22,499 nt of DNA from positions 1 to 22,499 of the forward strand of contig JAJDTQ010000260.1 of assembly GCA_022827045.1 (NCBI GenBank), in the 5' to 3' direction. The notes under the pieces were generated by a model. The model was given only the letters and a program-made list of their open reading frames with translations. It was not told the origin of the DNA and ran no database searches. This document shows, one piece after another, positions 21,547-22,499 of the stretch. Source of the DNA: Candidatus Binatia bacterium. GTDB taxonomy: Bacteria > Desulfobacterota_B > Binatia > UBA9968 > JAJDTQ01. The position numbers and the translations under genes were made by a program. Position 1 is the first letter of the stretch. Every line of letters begins with the position of its first letter.

Positions 21547-22499
21547 CAGCGGGACCAGGTCCAGTTGCGGATCTCCGGCAGGTCCTCGCCGTAGCGGGCG
21601 ATGTGCTGCCGATGGTCGATGAGCTTGTCGCGCACCGCCTGCTTGGCGTAGGCGGCGATGTCTCCCAGCCTGGGGACCCGGTCGATGACCGCCTCCACCA
21701 GGTGGAACCGGTCCAGCTTGTTCAGCACGGTCATGTCGAACGGCGTGGTGGTGGCACCCTCCTCCTTGTAGCCGTGGACGTGGAGGTTGTCGTGGTTGGT
21801 GCGCCGGTAGGTGAGGCGATGGATCAGGGACGGATAGCCGTGATAGGCGAAGATCACGGGCCGGTCGGTAGTGAAGAGCACGTCGAACTCCCGGTTGGCG
21901 AGCCCGTGGGGGTGGTCCTCCACGTGCTGCAGCTTCATCAGGTCCACCACGTTCACCACGCGGATCTTCAGGTCGGGAACGTGCTCGCGCAGCAGGTCCA
22001 CCGCCGCCAGGGTCTCGATAGTGGGGACGTCACCGCAGCACGCCATGACCACGTCCGGCTCCGAGCCCTGGTCGGTGCTCGCCCATCCCCAGATGCCGAT
22101 GCCCCCGTTGCAGTGCTTGACCGCCGCGTCCATGTCCAGCCACTGGGGCTCGGGCTGCTTGCCGGCGACAATGACGTTGACGTAGTTGCGGCTGCGCAGG
22201 CAGTGGTCCGTGACCGAGAGCAGCGTGTTGGCGTCGGGCGGGAAGTAGACCCGGATGACGTCGGCCTTCTTGTTGACCGCGTGGTCGATAAAGCCCGGGT
22301 CCTGGTGGCTGAAGCCGTTGTGGTCCTGGCGCCACACGTGGGACGACAGCAGGTAGTTGAGGGAGGCGATGGGACGCCGCCAGGGAATGTCGCTGCGGGT
22401 GGTCTTGAGCCACTTGGCGTGCTGGTTGAACATGGAATCCACCACGTGCACGAACGCCTCGTAGGTGGAGAAGATGCCGTGCCGCCCGGTGAGCAGGTA
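21546..22499 (-). CDS. xfp: phosphoketolase, C-terminal part (N-terminus outside window)
   Basis: The last 317 residues of a protein that normally has about 790. It cleaves xylulose 5-phosphate or fructose 6-phosphate with phosphate to acetyl phosphate and a shorter sugar phosphate, using thiamine diphosphate. The family signature [20 protein letters not shown] is exact in type. It is followed by [63 protein letters not shown] and [15 protein letters not shown], all characteristic. The TDP-binding N-terminal domain lies beyond the window edge. The stop overlaps the acetate kinase start by one base, matching the known xfp-ack pairing in which acetyl phosphate passes to acetate kinase for ATP. 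Whether it prefers xylulose or fructose phosphate cannot be told from this part. Confidence 0.96.
   Translation of the reverse strand, partial: YLLTGRHGIFSTYEAFVHVVDSMFNQHAKWLKTTRSDIPWRRPIASLNYLLSSHVWRQDHNGFSHQDPGFIDHAVNKKADVIRVYFPPDANTLLSVTDHCLRSRNYVNVIVAGKQPEPQWLDMDAAVKHCNGGIGIWGWASTDQGSEPDVVMACCGDVPTIETLAAVDLLREHVPDLKIRVVNVVDLMKLQHVEDHPHGLANREFDVLFTTDRPVIFAYHGYPSLIHRLTYRRTNHDNLHVHGYKEEGATTTPFDMTVLNKLDRFHLVEAVIDRVPRLGDIAAYAKQAVRDKLIDHRQHIARYGEDLPEIRNWTWSR

Overview
This is a 22.5 kb stretch of high-GC bacterial chromosome with mostly single-copy genes, Shine-Dalgarno type ribosome binding sites and one tRNA gene that does not encode its CCA end. The gene mix is TRAP and tripartite tricarboxylate (TTT) solute importers, ornithine-cyclodeaminase-like and amidohydrolase enzymes, and a phosphoketolase/acetate kinase pair. 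That suggests an organic-acid-using, proteobacteria-like organism, such as an uncultured 'deltaproteobacterial' or Tectomicrobia-type lineage. This placement is inference only; no marker gene here fixes the taxonomy. I see no insertion sequence, prophage, CRISPR array or plasmid function.

Layout, left to right. (1) 1-5921, minus strand: a probable operon read leftward from a TTGACA-containing promoter near 5900. It holds three tandem paralogous TRAP solute-binding proteins, a hairpin-rich gap, the small (dctQ-type) and large (dctM-type) TRAP permeases, and an acyl-CoA-dehydrogenase-like flavoenzyme cut by the window edge. (2) 6054-6479: a small orphan helical protein gene (+) and tRNA-Phe(GAA) (-) with its own promoter. 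(3) 6558-8824: two ornithine-cyclodeaminase/mu-crystallin paralogues facing each other across a nested palindrome that contains both stop codons. (4) 8944-10062: an amidohydrolase (+), divergent from the second paralogue. (5) 10087-13067, minus: a TTT importer in the order tctC-tctA-tctB. (6) 13247-16750, minus: a Slt-type lytic transglycosylase and a secreted 5'-nucleotidase-like metallophosphatase with altered metal-site histidines. (7) 16927-20038, minus: a GCS2-type carboxylate-amine ligase fused to two CBS domains, overlapping a succinylglutamate desuccinylase/aspartoacylase-family zinc deacylase. A small possible membrane ORF lies just upstream. (8) 20357-22499, minus: acetate kinase, broken by a one-base frameshift, overlapping the end of a phosphoketolase gene that runs off the window.

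How the genes fit together. Regions 1 to 5 look like uptake and processing of small organic acids or amino-acid-like compounds: two secondary importers that use periplasmic binding proteins, with soluble catabolic enzymes beside them. Region 6 is periplasmic cell-wall and phosphoester hydrolysis. Region 7 pairs an enzyme type that forms an amide/peptide bond with one that breaks such bonds, translationally coupled; this is the most interesting functional module. Region 8 is the phosphoketolase route, splitting sugar phosphates to acetyl phosphate and converting that to acetate and ATP.

The candidates most worth a second look are the ligase-CBS/deacylase pair, the triple binding-protein array feeding one permease with hairpins in the binding-protein/permease gap, the His-to-Asp changes in the nucleotidase, and the palindrome between the convergent paralogues.
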